A stretch of DNA of 64,000 nucleotides from Pseudogulbenkiania sp. MAI-1 (GCF_000527175.1 NZ_AZUR01000001.1:1275011-1339010); one strand, 5' to 3'. Shown: positions 23,763 to 31,458, counted from the stretch's first letter. The notes: generated by a model not told the origin, from the letters alone. Numbers and translations: made by a program.

Positions 23763-23909
23763 GGCTCTGTTCGCGTTGAGCGTTGGTAATTTCTGAATGC
23801 CTTATCCTGCTTGGTTTTGCAGAGTGCTGCCCTATAGCCGCAAACCCAAGCTGGGAGTGGCTTTGAAGCGTGAAGGCCAAAAGTACCAACGATGAACGCG
23901 AACAGAACC
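23763..23909. mobile_element. MITE-like element, 147 bp
   Basis: The 24-bp ends at 23763-23786 and 23886-23909 are inverted repeats matching at 21 positions; the outer part of the left end reads GGCTCTGTTCGCGTT. The ~100-bp interior has no credible protein. I could not see a clear target duplication; flanks are AT-rich (TTTTTTA / AATTTTA). It is unrelated in sequence to the elements at 17216 and 53868. Confidence 0.6.
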
Positions 23910-23972
23910 AATTTTAAAATAACAGAGTCTTGCCGGGTTTTGACGGCATGGCTCGGTGCGCTGCAATAAAAA

Positions 23973-24038
23973 AACCAAGCGCTTGCTTTAATTTTGTCTG
24001 ACATCAGGATGGGGTGATGGTCAAGCAAGTGCTTGGTT
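23973..24038. promoter_or_regulatory. Paired operator-like dyads upstream of bktB
   Basis: AACCAAGCGCTTGC (23973-23986) and GCAAGTGCTTGGTT (24025-24038) are mutually inverted with one mismatch. Each half is itself near-palindromic around CAAGC-GCTTG. Paired sites of this kind suit a TetR-type regulator of acyl-CoA metabolism. As RNA the two halves could also pair, with T-rich ends on both sides, so a terminator role is the alternative. Confidence 0.45.
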
Positions 24039-24110
24039 GTTTTGCCTGACCCGAGGCCGCTACCGGCACGGTCTCTCATGGCTCCGTTTATTGTTGGAAG
24101 GAATCCCCTC

Positions 24111-24248
24111 ATGTCCACTCCCGGCCTGCGTTTTCGTGAAGCGGTCAAAACCGAACGTCCCCTGCAAGTAGTGGGTGCCATCAACGCCTACAGCGCGCGC
24201 GTGTTGATGGAAGGCTGGGTGCGCATACCCGGAGATGTATTGATCTAA
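24111..24248 (+). pseudogene. prpB: 2-Methylisocitrate lyase (PrpB), N-terminal fragment
   Basis: The 45 codons start MSTPGLRFREAVKTERPLQ followed by VVGAINAYSA, the start of methylisocitrate lyase (propionate methylcitrate cycle). Similarity ends after about 30 residues, and the rest (RVLMEGWVRIPGDVLI) is unrelated before the stop. The ribosome site GGAAGGAA is still present. The catalytic barrel (about 260 residues) is missing, so it is a truncated relic; bktB follows 27 bp later. Confidence 0.75.
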
Positions 24249-24275
24249 TGAATAAATCTTCTTAAGGAAAAAACC

Positions 24276-25460
24276 ATGTCCCAGAAAGAAATCTTCATCG
24301 TTGGAGCCGCGCGCACCGCCATCGGCACCTTCGGCGGCTCGCTCAAGGATGTGCCCGCCACTCAGCTCGCCACCACCGCCGTGCGCGCCGCGATCGAGCG
24401 TGCCGGCGTGGCGCCGGATGCCATCGGCCACGTGGTGATGGGCAACGTGATCCCGACCGAACCGCGTGACGCCTATCTGTCGCGCGTGGCGGCGATGGAT
24501 GCCTGCATCCCCAAGGAAACTCCGGCGTTCAACGTCAACCGGCTGTGCGGTTCCGGCCTGCAGGCCATTCTGATGGCGGCGCAGGCGATCCAGCTCGGTG
24601 ATGCCGACCTCGCGGTCGGCGGCGGCGCCGAGTCGATGAGCCGTGGCCCCTACCTTATGCCGGGCGCGCGCTGGGGCACCCGCATGGGCAACGCTCAGAT
24701 GGTCGACTATATGCTCGGCATCCTGCACGACCCGTGGCAGCAGATCCATATGGGGGTGACCGCCGAGAACGTCGCCACGCGCTACGGCATCAGCCGCGAG
24801 ATGCAGGACGCGCTGGCGCTGGAAAGCCAGCAGCGCGCCGCGCGCGCCATCGCCGCGGGCCGCTTCAAGGAACAGATCGTGCCGGTCGAGATCGCCAGCC
24901 GCAAGGGCACGGTCTTGTTCGATACTGACGAGCACGTGCGCGCCGATGCTTCGCTGGAGCAGCTCGCCAAGATGAAGCCGGCGTTCCAGAAAGATGGGAC
25001 CGTTACCGCTGGGAACGCCTCCGGCCTCAACGACGGCGGCGCCGCCGTGGTGCTGGCCAGCTACGACCGTGTGCAGGCGCTCGGTCTGACGCCGCTGGCA
25101 CGGCTGGTGGCCTGGGGCCACGCCGGGGTGGAGCCGGACCACATGGGTATCGGCCCGGTGCCGGCCAGCCGCATCGCCTTGCAGCGCGCCGGCCTGACCG
25201 TGAACGATCTGGATGTCATCGAATCGAACGAGGCGTTCGCTGCCCAGGCCTGCGCGGTGGCCAAGGAACTCGGCTTCGACCCGGCCAAGGTCAACCCGAA
25301 CGGCTCCGGCATCTCGCTCGGCCACCCGGTCGGCGCTACCGGCGCCATCATCACCACCAAGGCGGTCTACGAGCTGCACCGTACCGGCGGACGCTACGCG
25401 CTGGTGACCATGTGCATCGGCGGCGGCCAGGGCATCGCGGCGGTGTTCGAGCGCGTGTAA
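24276..25460 (+). CDS. bktB: Beta-ketothiolase / acetyl-CoA acyltransferase (BktB-like)
   Basis: 394-residue thiolase that condenses acetyl-CoA with acyl-CoA or cleaves 3-ketoacyl-CoA. Active-site Cys in NRLCGSGLQAI near residue 90, His in SLGHPVGATGA near 350, and Cys in TMCIGGGQG near 380. AGGGAESMSRGPY-like segment present as GGGAESMSRGPYL. The sequence is closest in style to BktB/PhaA thiolases of PHB metabolism, so it fits with bdhA and scoAB earlier in the window. RBS TAAGGAAA upstream of ATG 24276. Confidence 0.92.
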   Translation: MSQKEIFIVGAARTAIGTFGGSLKDVPATQLATTAVRAAIERAGVAPDAIGHVVMGNVIPTEPRDAYLSRVAAMDACIPKETPAFNVNRLCGSGLQAILMAAQAIQLGDADLAVGGGAESMSRGPYLMPGARWGTRMGNAQMVDYMLGILHDPWQQIHMGVTAENVATRYGISREMQDALALESQQRAARAIAAGRFKEQIVPVEIASRKGTVLFDTDEHVRADASLEQLAKMKPAFQKDGTVTAGNASGLNDGGAAVVLASYDRVQALGLTPLARLVAWGHAGVEPDHMGIGPVPASRIALQRAGLTVNDLDVIESNEAFAAQACAVAKELGFDPAKVNPNGSGISLGHPVGATGAIITTKAVYELHRTGGRYALVTMCIGGGQGIAAVFERV

Positions 25461-25494
25461 GGCAGTTGGCGAAGCGCTGGCCACGGCAAGTTCA

Positions 25495-25524
25495 GGCGCA
25501 GCATTCTTGGGATGCTGCGCCGTT
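25495..25524. terminator. Hairpin terminator after bktB
   Basis: Perfect 10-bp stem GGCGCAGCAT (25495-25504)/ATGCTGCGCC (25512-25521) with a 7-nt loop, then GTTT. It lies between bktB and the convergent RES fragment. Confidence 0.7.
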
Positions 25525-25715
25525 TATGCCATGCGTGAGTCGTACAGCCACTTGCGAACCTTCTTCGCGTGGATACGTGATGCTTCCGGGTGTTTGGGAT
25601 TGATGAGGATGTTCCGCTCTTCGGGAACGATGATCGAGAGGACGAGCAATACGGCCGAGCGGCTTTTTCTCACCCATACATCGCCATAGTCCAGGTTCAC
25701 TTTGCCCGTTGGCAC
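25524..25715 (-). pseudogene. RES-domain toxin, C-terminal fragment
   Basis: The 63 codons include YGDVWVRKSRSAVLL, IIVPEERNILINPKHPEA and the end VRKWLYDSRM. This is the C-terminal half of RES-domain proteins (NAD+-consuming toxins of Xre-RES systems), with the conserved S-A-V-L, V-P-E and N-x-L-I-N-P-x-H-P motifs. The N-terminal part is gone: just upstream (25743) the sequence switches to an IS256-type transposase fragment. No antitoxin gene is seen. Non-functional relic. Confidence 0.75.
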
Positions 25716-25742
25716 AGCATCCCAGCCGATCAGCCCGGGGGC

Positions 25743-26034
25743 TTAACCGCCTGGGCTCGAGAAAGGATGGGAAGTAAGTGCCGCTGCGCAGCTTTGGCAC
25801 TTGCAGTTCGAGCGTGCCGAGTCGGCTATGGAGGAGGCGGTCACGGTAACCATTGCGATAGGCTTGGCGATCCCCGTTGCGCTCATGCAGGTCCGCGCCG
25901 ATCTGGTTCGTGACCTCGCATTCCATCAGGTCGGCGAGCACCGACTCCACCAGTGAGCGCAGAAAATCGCCTCCGCCCTGTTGCTTCAAACGCTCCACAA
26001 ATGCCATGCTGTCGTTGGCCATCGAGTTCTCCAT
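25743..26034 (-). pseudogene. IS256-family transposase, N-terminal fragment
   Basis: Begins MENSMANDSMAFVERLKQ and continues FLRSLVESVLADLMECEVTN, GADLHERNGDRQAYRNGYR, LGTLELQVPKLRSGTYFP, then SFLEPRR. This is the N-terminal ~95 residues of a 'Transposase_mut' (IS256) protein. It stops at PRR, before any catalytic Asp or Glu, and runs into the RES fragment. The last 36 bases recur at 6652-6687. Confidence 0.85.
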
Positions 26035-26036
26035 TG

Positions 26037-26070
26037 GGTAAGTCTGATTCTTCGCAAAATCAACCTTACC
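26037..26070. repeat. Dyad just upstream of the IS256 fragment
   Basis: GGTAAG (26037-26042) and CTTACC (26065-26070), with TGATT/AATCA nested inside. It lies immediately before the transposase start and may be the residual end or promoter of the IS256-type element. Confidence 0.4.
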
Positions 26071-26154
26071 GGAGTTCGTCGATGGCCTTCTACCATCTGC
26101 CTGCATTTACACCACTTCCGTGGACTCTATCGGCTAGGAGTGCAAACAAGCGCG

Positions 26155-26445
26155 TTAATTCTCCCTCTGACGAACCCAACTCCCGGCGCACCCCCGCCTG
26201 CTCCTTGCTATATCGCTGCTTGACTCCCCGCAGGTCTGCGTGGTGTGGATCACACCTTCTTCATCAATAAACGTTTCCGCCAGCCAAAGCCGACCCTCGT
26301 CGTCGCGGTGGCTCGCCTTCGCCATTCTGCTCAGCCCATCTGCCGTGCCCGGCATCAGCCATTCCTGGGGGACGTCATGGTGGCTCTCTGAGCACGAGAT
26401 CGGTCTGATCCGTTCCCCTTTGGAAGTTGGGGATGACGACGTCAA
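26155..26445 (-). CDS. Possible small hypothetical protein or gene remnant
   Basis: 96-codon frame whose middle looks protein-like (QEWLMPGTADGLSRMA; EGRLWLAETFIDEEGVIHTT) but whose ends are low-quality (Ser/Arg-rich). I do not recognise the family. It lies in the IS256/RES debris and no ribosome site stands out. It may be a decayed gene, or the frame may be chance. Confidence 0.3.
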   Translation of the reverse strand: MTSSSPTSKGERIRPISCSESHHDVPQEWLMPGTADGLSRMAKASHRDDEGRLWLAETFIDEEGVIHTTQTCGESSSDIARSRRGCAGSWVRQREN

Positions 26446-26624
26446 TGGTCTAACCTTTATTTGATGAATAGTGAAGGAGAGGATGGTGCAACACTGCGCG
26501 CGTATGGATGGCGACGGCTAGCCGGCAGCTCTCGGAGGCGAACAGACCGCGCCGTCAGCACGCAGCTGCCGCTGCCGTGGGTTGGGGTGCCGACCGCAAG
26601 TCGTGAGCGAAAGAGGAGTAACGG

Positions 26625-27785
26625 ATGAAACCCCACAACAGTATTCGGACCGGTCAATCGTGCGCGAGCGATCCGCGTGAGGCGGTCAGGGAGTTTTTTG
26701 CGCAGGTGGCGCAACCGGGCATGGGGCTGGTTCTTTTCTTCTGTTCCAGCGAGTACGACCTCGACGTGCTGGCCGAGGAGATGGACCGGTTGTTTGCCGG
26801 GGTGCAGGTGGTGGGGTGCACCACGGCAGGGGAGATTGGTCCGCTCGGTTACCGTGAGCACAGCATTTCCGGGGTGAGTTTTCCGGCAGGGGAGTTTACT
26901 GCCGTGAGTGGCCGTATCGAGCACTTGCAGCGGTTCGAATTCGCCAAGGGGCAGGCTTTCGCCATAGCCCAGTTGCAGAGGCTGGAAAGCATGGCGCCGC
27001 AAGCAAGCCCGCAGAACAGCGTGGCCTTTCTGCTGGTCGACGGTCTGTCGATACGCGAAGAGCCGGTGGCGCGTGCCTTGCAAAACGCCCTCGGCCGCTT
27101 GCCGCTGATTGGCGGCTCGGCCGGCGATGGTTTGAACTTCGGCAGCACCCATGTTTATTTCGGTGGGCGCTTTCATCGCGACAGTGCGGTCATGATTCTG
27201 CTGACCACCCCCTTGCCTCTTCGCATATTCAAGATCCAGCACTTCGTGCCTACCGAAGAAAGGCTGGTCGTCACTGCCGCCGACATTGCCAATCGCGTCG
27301 TCACGGAAATCAATGGCCTGCCTGCCGCGGAGGAGTATGCCAGGGTGGTCGGTGTCGCCGCTCGCGATCTGGACGCGACACGTTTCGCGGCGTCCCCCGT
27401 GGTGGTGCTCATAGATAGCACGAACTATGTGCGTTCCATCCAGAAGGTCAACCCGGACGGCAGTTTGACCTTTTACTGTGCCATCGAGGAGGGGCTGGTT
27501 TTGCGCGTGGCACACGGGGTCGATCTGGTGCTCAACATGGAGCAGTCCTTCGCCGCGATTCAAAACGAAATCGGCCCGCCGCAACTGGTCATCGGCTGTG
27601 ACTGCATCCTGCGCAAACTGGAGATTGCGCAAAGCGGGCTCACCGATCATGTCGGCGAGATCTTCAAGCATAACAATGCGATAGGGTTCAACACCTATGG
27701 CGAGCAGTATCGCGGCATCCATGTCAATCAGACGCTGACCGGCATCGCCATCGGCGCCACCATTCCGGAACTGCACAATGGCTGA
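26625..27785 (+). CDS. nosP: FIST-domain haem protein, NosP-like nitric oxide sensor
   Basis: 386 residues with no signal peptide. FIST_N segments: LVLFFCSSEYDLDVLAEEM, VVGCTTAGEIGP and LPLIGGSAGDGLNF. FIST_C segments: LVIGCDCILRKLEIAQ and the end FNTYGEQYRGIHVNQTLTG followed by IAIGA. These match the subgroup annotated as nitric-oxide-sensing NosP, a haem protein that reports NO to partner signalling enzymes. The downstream gene overlaps by 8 bp and encodes a diguanylate cyclase, the expected kind of partner. RBS AGAGGAG ahead of ATG 26625. Ligand inferred from family, not seen. Confidence 0.82.
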   Translation: MKPHNSIRTGQSCASDPREAVREFFAQVAQPGMGLVLFFCSSEYDLDVLAEEMDRLFAGVQVVGCTTAGEIGPLGYREHSISGVSFPAGEFTAVSGRIEHLQRFEFAKGQAFAIAQLQRLESMAPQASPQNSVAFLLVDGLSIREEPVARALQNALGRLPLIGGSAGDGLNFGSTHVYFGGRFHRDSAVMILLTTPLPLRIFKIQHFVPTEERLVVTAADIANRVVTEINGLPAAEEYARVVGVAARDLDATRFAASPVVVLIDSTNYVRSIQKVNPDGSLTFYCAIEEGLVLRVAHGVDLVLNMEQSFAAIQNEIGPPQLVIGCDCILRKLEIAQSGLTDHVGEIFKHNNAIGFNTYGEQYRGIHVNQTLTGIAIGATIPELHNG

Positions 27786-28938
27786 ACGAGAGCCACCGCC
27801 CGGCGCCGACGAGGTGACGTTGCGGGCCGAGATTGCCCGGCTGAACAAGGTCATCCAGGCGCTGATGAACCATGCCGAGCGCAGCACCAATGCGCATTCC
27901 TCCGATTTCGGGTTGTTCCAGACTGCGATCATGCTGGAGGAACAGGTGCGTCGCCGTACCGAGGATCTGGAGGCAGCGCTAAGCGAGAACGAAAAAGTCA
28001 CGCGCGCCTTGCGTGAATCGGAGGCGAGGTTCCGCGGCGTGGTGAGTCAATCCCTGGTCGGGATCGCCATCATCGAGAGCGGGAAGTTCAGTTATAGCAA
28101 TCCCAAGTTCGACGAGATTTTCGGCTACAGCGCCGAGGAAATCGGCAAGTTGGGTCCGCTTGACGTCGCCATCGAAGAAGACCGGCCGCTGGTCGCGGAA
28201 CAATTGCGCAAGCGTCTCAGCGGTGAAGTGGAACGGGTCGATTATGTGTTCCGCGGGCAGCGCAAGGACGGGGCCGTGATCGATGTCGAGATTCAGAGCA
28301 GCGCGATGGAGGTCGGCGGGGCCCTGGCGATCATCAGCCTCGCCATGGACATTACCGAGCGTATCCGCGCCGAGCGCGAAGTGCTGGCCTTGCAGGAGCA
28401 ACTGCGCGAACAATCCACTCACGATGCCCTCACGGGGCTCTACAACCGCCGCTATCTGGACGAGACCCTGGGCCGCGGATTGATGCTGGCGCAGCGCCAG
28501 GGTCATTCCGTCAGTGTGATCATGGGCGACCTCGATCACTTCAAGTCCATCAATGACCGGTACGGCCATCTGGCCGGGGATGAGGCGCTGAGGGTCTTCG
28601 GCGACTTGATGAGGCGCCATGCGCGGGGAAGCGATATCTATTGTCGTTATGGTGGGGAAGAGTTTCTGCTGGTGCTGCCTGGCATGGATGAAAAGGCTGC
28701 CTGCGAGCGTGCCGAGCAATTGCGCCGGGAAATAGCGGCGACACCGGTGACGTTCGGTGGCACAACTTTTGCGGTGACGGCATCATTCGGCGTGGCCTCG
28801 TTCCCTCGGCATGGCATGAATGACGATGAGTTGATCGCTGCCGCCGATAAGGCGCTTTACGACGCGAAAGAGGGCGGCCGCAATCAGGTCCGAAGTTGTG
28901 CCGCATCGGGCGCGAGCCTCTTGCAAGGAGTGAGGTAG
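27778..28938 (+). CDS. PAS-GGDEF diguanylate cyclase, partner of NosP
   Basis: 386-residue cytoplasmic enzyme that makes cyclic-di-GMP from two GTP. An N-terminal helical region (about 12-85; ALMNHAERSTNAHSSDFGLF then QTAIMLEEQVRRRTEDLE) resembles the N-terminus of NosP-associated kinases. A PAS domain follows (VSQSLVGIAIIESGKFSYSN; FGYSAEEIGKL), then GGDEF with active GGEEF (RYGGEEFLLVLPG) and an I-site RGSD five residues before it, so product inhibition is expected. The gene overlaps nosP by 8 bp, making coupled synthesis likely. NO bound to NosP probably tunes c-di-GMP output. Confidence 0.9.
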   Translation: MAEREPPPGADEVTLRAEIARLNKVIQALMNHAERSTNAHSSDFGLFQTAIMLEEQVRRRTEDLEAALSENEKVTRALRESEARFRGVVSQSLVGIAIIESGKFSYSNPKFDEIFGYSAEEIGKLGPLDVAIEEDRPLVAEQLRKRLSGEVERVDYVFRGQRKDGAVIDVEIQSSAMEVGGALAIISLAMDITERIRAEREVLALQEQLREQSTHDALTGLYNRRYLDETLGRGLMLAQRQGHSVSVIMGDLDHFKSINDRYGHLAGDEALRVFGDLMRRHARGSDIYCRYGGEEFLLVLPGMDEKAACERAEQLRREIAATPVTFGGTTFAVTASFGVASFPRHGMNDDELIAAADKALYDAKEGGRNQVRSCAASGASLLQGVR

Positions 28939-28961
28939 CCGGAAAGGCCGGCATGCTTTGG

Positions 28962-29063
28962 CTAAGGCCAGGGCACACCGCCGGCGGTGCGCAGCGCATT
29001 GAGCAGCGTGCGCGCCAGCCGTGCGCCGATGAAACCAGCTCCACCGGTAATCAGCACTTTCAT
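28962..29063 (-). pseudogene. NAD-dependent epimerase/dehydrogenase (DenD-like), N-terminal fragment
   Basis: 33 codons beginning MKVLITGGAGFIGARLARTL, the Rossmann GxxGxxG start of extended short-chain dehydrogenases, and stopping after NALRTAGGVPWP. It overlaps the otnI stop by 4 bp (ATGA), so it was translationally coupled to otnI. In related operons this position is taken by D-erythronate dehydrogenase (DenD). About 90 percent of the gene is missing. Confidence 0.7.
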
Positions 29064-29848
29064 CGTTGTGCCTCCTTGTACGGCTGAAACCATCCCAGCC
29101 CGGCCGAGGTACCGGCTCGCGGCCGGTATTCGCAGCCGACGTAGCCGTCGTAGCCCAGCTCGTCGAGCAGCGCGAACAGGTAGGGGTAGTTGAGTTCTCC
29201 GCTGTCCGGCTCGTGGCGCTCCGGTACGCCGGCGATCTGGACGTGGCCGACGCCGGCGAAATGGCGACGCAGGCGCATGGCGATGTCGCCCTCCATGATC
29301 TGGCAGTGGTACCAATCCATCTGCACTTTCAGATTGGGCTCGCCCGCCTCGGCCACGATGTCGTGCGCCTGCTGCTGGTAGTTGAGGAAGTAGCCCGGCA
29401 TGTCGCGGTTGTTGATCGGTTCGATCAACAGTGTGATGCCCTGCGCGGCGCAGCGGCGTGCCGCCAGACGCAGGTTGGCGACGAAGGTGGCGCGCATCGC
29501 GGCGAGGTCGGCGCCTTGTGGCACCAGTCCGGCCATCGCGTGCAGGCGGCTGCAGCCGGTCGCGTCGGCGTAGGCGAGGGCAAGCTCGACCGAGGCGGCG
29601 AACTCGGCCTCGCGTCCCGGCAGGGCGGCGATGCCGCGCTCGCCGGCCGCCCAGTCGCCCGGCGGCAGATTGAACAGCGCCTGGGTCAGGCCGTGGGCGT
29701 CGAGGCGGGAGGCGATGCCCGCCGCCGGGTAGTCGTAGGGAAACAGGTACTCGACCGCACGAAACCCGTCTTGCGCCGCCGCCGCGAAGCGGTCGAGAAA
29801 GGCGTGTTCCGGGTACATCATGGTCAGATTGGCGGCAAATTGCGGCAT
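29060..29848 (-). CDS. otnI: 2-Oxo-tetronate isomerase / hydroxypyruvate isomerase
   Basis: 262-residue TIM-barrel isomerase of the Hyi/OtnI family, which interconverts 2-oxo-tetronates in threonate/erythronate breakdown or hydroxypyruvate and tartronate semialdehyde. Motifs: MPQFAANLTMMYPEHAFLDR, VEYLFPYDYPA, FNLPPGDWAAGERGIAALPG, metal-binding Glu in LLIEPINNRDMPGYFLN, QMDWYHCQIMEGD, HVQIAGVPERHEPDSGE and GCEYRP. It appears intact although its former operon partners are reduced to fragments on both sides. Confidence 0.88.
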   Translation of the reverse strand: MPQFAANLTMMYPEHAFLDRFAAAAQDGFRAVEYLFPYDYPAAGIASRLDAHGLTQALFNLPPGDWAAGERGIAALPGREAEFAASVELALAYADATGCSRLHAMAGLVPQGADLAAMRATFVANLRLAARRCAAQGITLLIEPINNRDMPGYFLNYQQQAHDIVAEAGEPNLKVQMDWYHCQIMEGDIAMRLRRHFAGVGHVQIAGVPERHEPDSGELNYPYLFALLDELGYDGYVGCEYRPRAGTSAGLGWFQPYKEAQR

Positions 29849-30011
29849 GGCGATCTCTTTGCTTCAGCTAGTAATTATTCGGGCAACCTGGATTTCAACA
29901 GCGGCGAAGAGACCCAAGGCGTGGCACCCGGAGGAGTGTACTCGCGTACACGAGGATTCCAGACCCCGCACAACGCCGTATTGGATCTCTGCCGTCATGT
30001 TGAAACCAAGT

Positions 30012-30110
30012 TTAGCGGTTGACCAGCTTGGCGGGGGTTTTCAGCACCGCGATGGAGCCGATCACCAGACTGGCGGCCAGGACGTACATGCCGGTGTAGG
30101 GGCGAGGCCG
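30012..30110 (-). pseudogene. MFS transporter, C-terminal fragment with frameshift
   Basis: About 30 codons reading YTGMYVLAASLVIGSIAVLK then TPAKLVNR and a stop, the last transmembrane helix and tail of a major-facilitator transporter. The preceding stretch (VDGSLGLA) is in another frame, so at least one frameshift is present. No further transporter sequence is seen upstream. It may be the importer of the lost tetronate operon. The 29849-30011 stretch shows no other feature. Confidence 0.55.
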
Positions 30111-30193
30111 AGGCTGCCGTCGACCTGGCCCTGTGGTTCAGCATCAGTTCGCGCAGCCGCAGGGCGTTGTCCGGTATGCCGTTCACGCTCTGC

Positions 30194-31192
30194 TCAGAGC
30201 ATGCCCTGGTAGCGCTTGCGGTCGGTGATCGGAGAAATCTCGAACTGCGCCTTGTACTTGGTGGCGAAGTGGGTGGTGGAGACAAAGCCGGTGTTGGCGC
30301 ACACCTCCTCGAGCGGCTTGGCGGTGCGGTAGAGCAGCTGCCGCGCGCGCAGCAGGCGGATTTCCATGTAGGCCTGGGCCGGGGTCTTGTTGAGGCGATC
30401 CTGGAACCAGCGCTCCAGTTGCCGCACCGAGACCGAGAGGTAGGCGGCGATCTCGGCGATCGACAGCGTCTCTTCGATATTGCTCTCCATCAGTTGCAGC
30501 GCTTCTTCCAGCTTGGGTAGCTCCGTGCCCTGGTATTGCCGCAGCGAGGCGCGCTGGCGCTGTTCGTGGCTGCGTTTCTCCGCCACCAGGAGTTCCAGTA
30601 CGCGCGCGCCCAGGTTGCGAGTGCCGGGGGAGCGGCTGATCAGCTGCACCATCATGTCGAGCGGGGCGACCCCGCCGCTGCAGGTGTAGCGCTTGTTGTC
30701 CACCTCGTAGAGGCGGTTGGAGACGATCAGCTTGGGGAAGCGTTCCACCAGCAAGTCCTGGTCTTCCCAGTGGATGGTGCAGCGGTAGCCGTCAAGCAGG
30801 CCGGCGCGCGCCAGGTAGTAGCTGCCGGTATCGATGCCGCCCAGCGCCGCGCCCTTGCCGTCCTGGTAGCGCAGCCAGCGCGTGATGCCGAGGTTGCGCG
30901 GCTGGGGGATGGGGTTGGGGCCGACCACGAACACGGTGTCGAACACCTCGTTGTCGGCGATGGTGCCTTCGGTGAACACCCGGATGCCATCGCTGGAAGT
31001 GACCGAGTCGCCGTCCACCGACAGCAGCTTGAAGGTGTAGACCTTGCGCCCCACCACCATGTTGGCGATGCGCAGCGGGTCCACCGCGGTACTGAGTGCA
31101 ATCAGGGAAAAGTCCTTGATCAGCAGAAAGCCGAAGGTGGTGACCTGCAGATTATGGATGCCGTTTGGAATCGGAGTAGGGGCGTTGTTCAT
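30194..31192 (-). CDS. GlxA-type AraC-family transcriptional regulator of the creatine/sarcosine genes
   Basis: 332 residues from ATG 31190-31192. N-terminal DJ-1/PfpI (class I amidotransferase-like) domain: VTTFGFLLIKDFSLIALSTA; VVGPNPIPQPRNLGI; GGIDTGSYYLARAGLLDG; CSGGVAPLDMMVQLI. C-terminal AraC helix-turn-helix: LSIAEIAAYLSVSVRQLERWF, then CANTGFVSTTHFATKY. This is the architecture of GbdR and SouR, activators of glycine betaine and sarcosine genes in Pseudomonas. Divergent transcription from creatinase makes it the likely activator of that operon, with creatine or sarcosine as inducer (inference). Confidence 0.88.
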   Translation of the reverse strand: MNNAPTPIPNGIHNLQVTTFGFLLIKDFSLIALSTAVDPLRIANMVVGRKVYTFKLLSVDGDSVTSSDGIRVFTEGTIADNEVFDTVFVVGPNPIPQPRNLGITRWLRYQDGKGAALGGIDTGSYYLARAGLLDGYRCTIHWEDQDLLVERFPKLIVSNRLYEVDNKRYTCSGGVAPLDMMVQLISRSPGTRNLGARVLELLVAEKRSHEQRQRASLRQYQGTELPKLEEALQLMESNIEETLSIAEIAAYLSVSVRQLERWFQDRLNKTPAQAYMEIRLLRARQLLYRTAKPLEEVCANTGFVSTTHFATKYKAQFEISPITDRKRYQGML

Positions 31193-31458
31193 GACGATCT
31201 CGAGGCGGCGGCCGGGTGGTGTTCTTGCGTGTGTGAACAGGCGATGGTGCCCGATTCGCGGCGTCGCGGCCAGACGCGCATCGTTCCCCTGTATCCCTTG
31301 GCCGCAGGCGGGTGGGAGGGGCGACACGGCGGGCCGTGGCGGTCTGCTTGCTAACGTATACAGAAAGTATTTTGTCGTAAACAAGAATTTCGATTTGTTC
31401 CAGAACCCTACTATCTATCTCGTCCACCGTGACAACACATCACAAGAGGAGAGAGTAA
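31193..31458. promoter_or_regulatory. Divergent promoter region, regulator/creatinase
   Basis: 266 bp between the two divergent genes. The half nearest creatinase (31350-31440) is clearly AT-richer than the surrounding DNA and should hold the operon promoter and the regulator-binding site; no unambiguous dyad was found. Ribosome site AGAGGAGAGAG precedes creatinase ATG 31459. Confidence 0.5.

Noticed and set aside
23693..24184. Minus-strand frame of 163 codons between porin and bktB
   Set aside because: It runs through the MITE-like element, the dyad pair and the prpB fragment on the other strand; no protein family recognisable.
26457..28001. A 514-codon minus-strand frame opposite nosP
   Set aside because: No domain motifs; it spans two plus-strand genes and has no ribosome site. 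Shadow.
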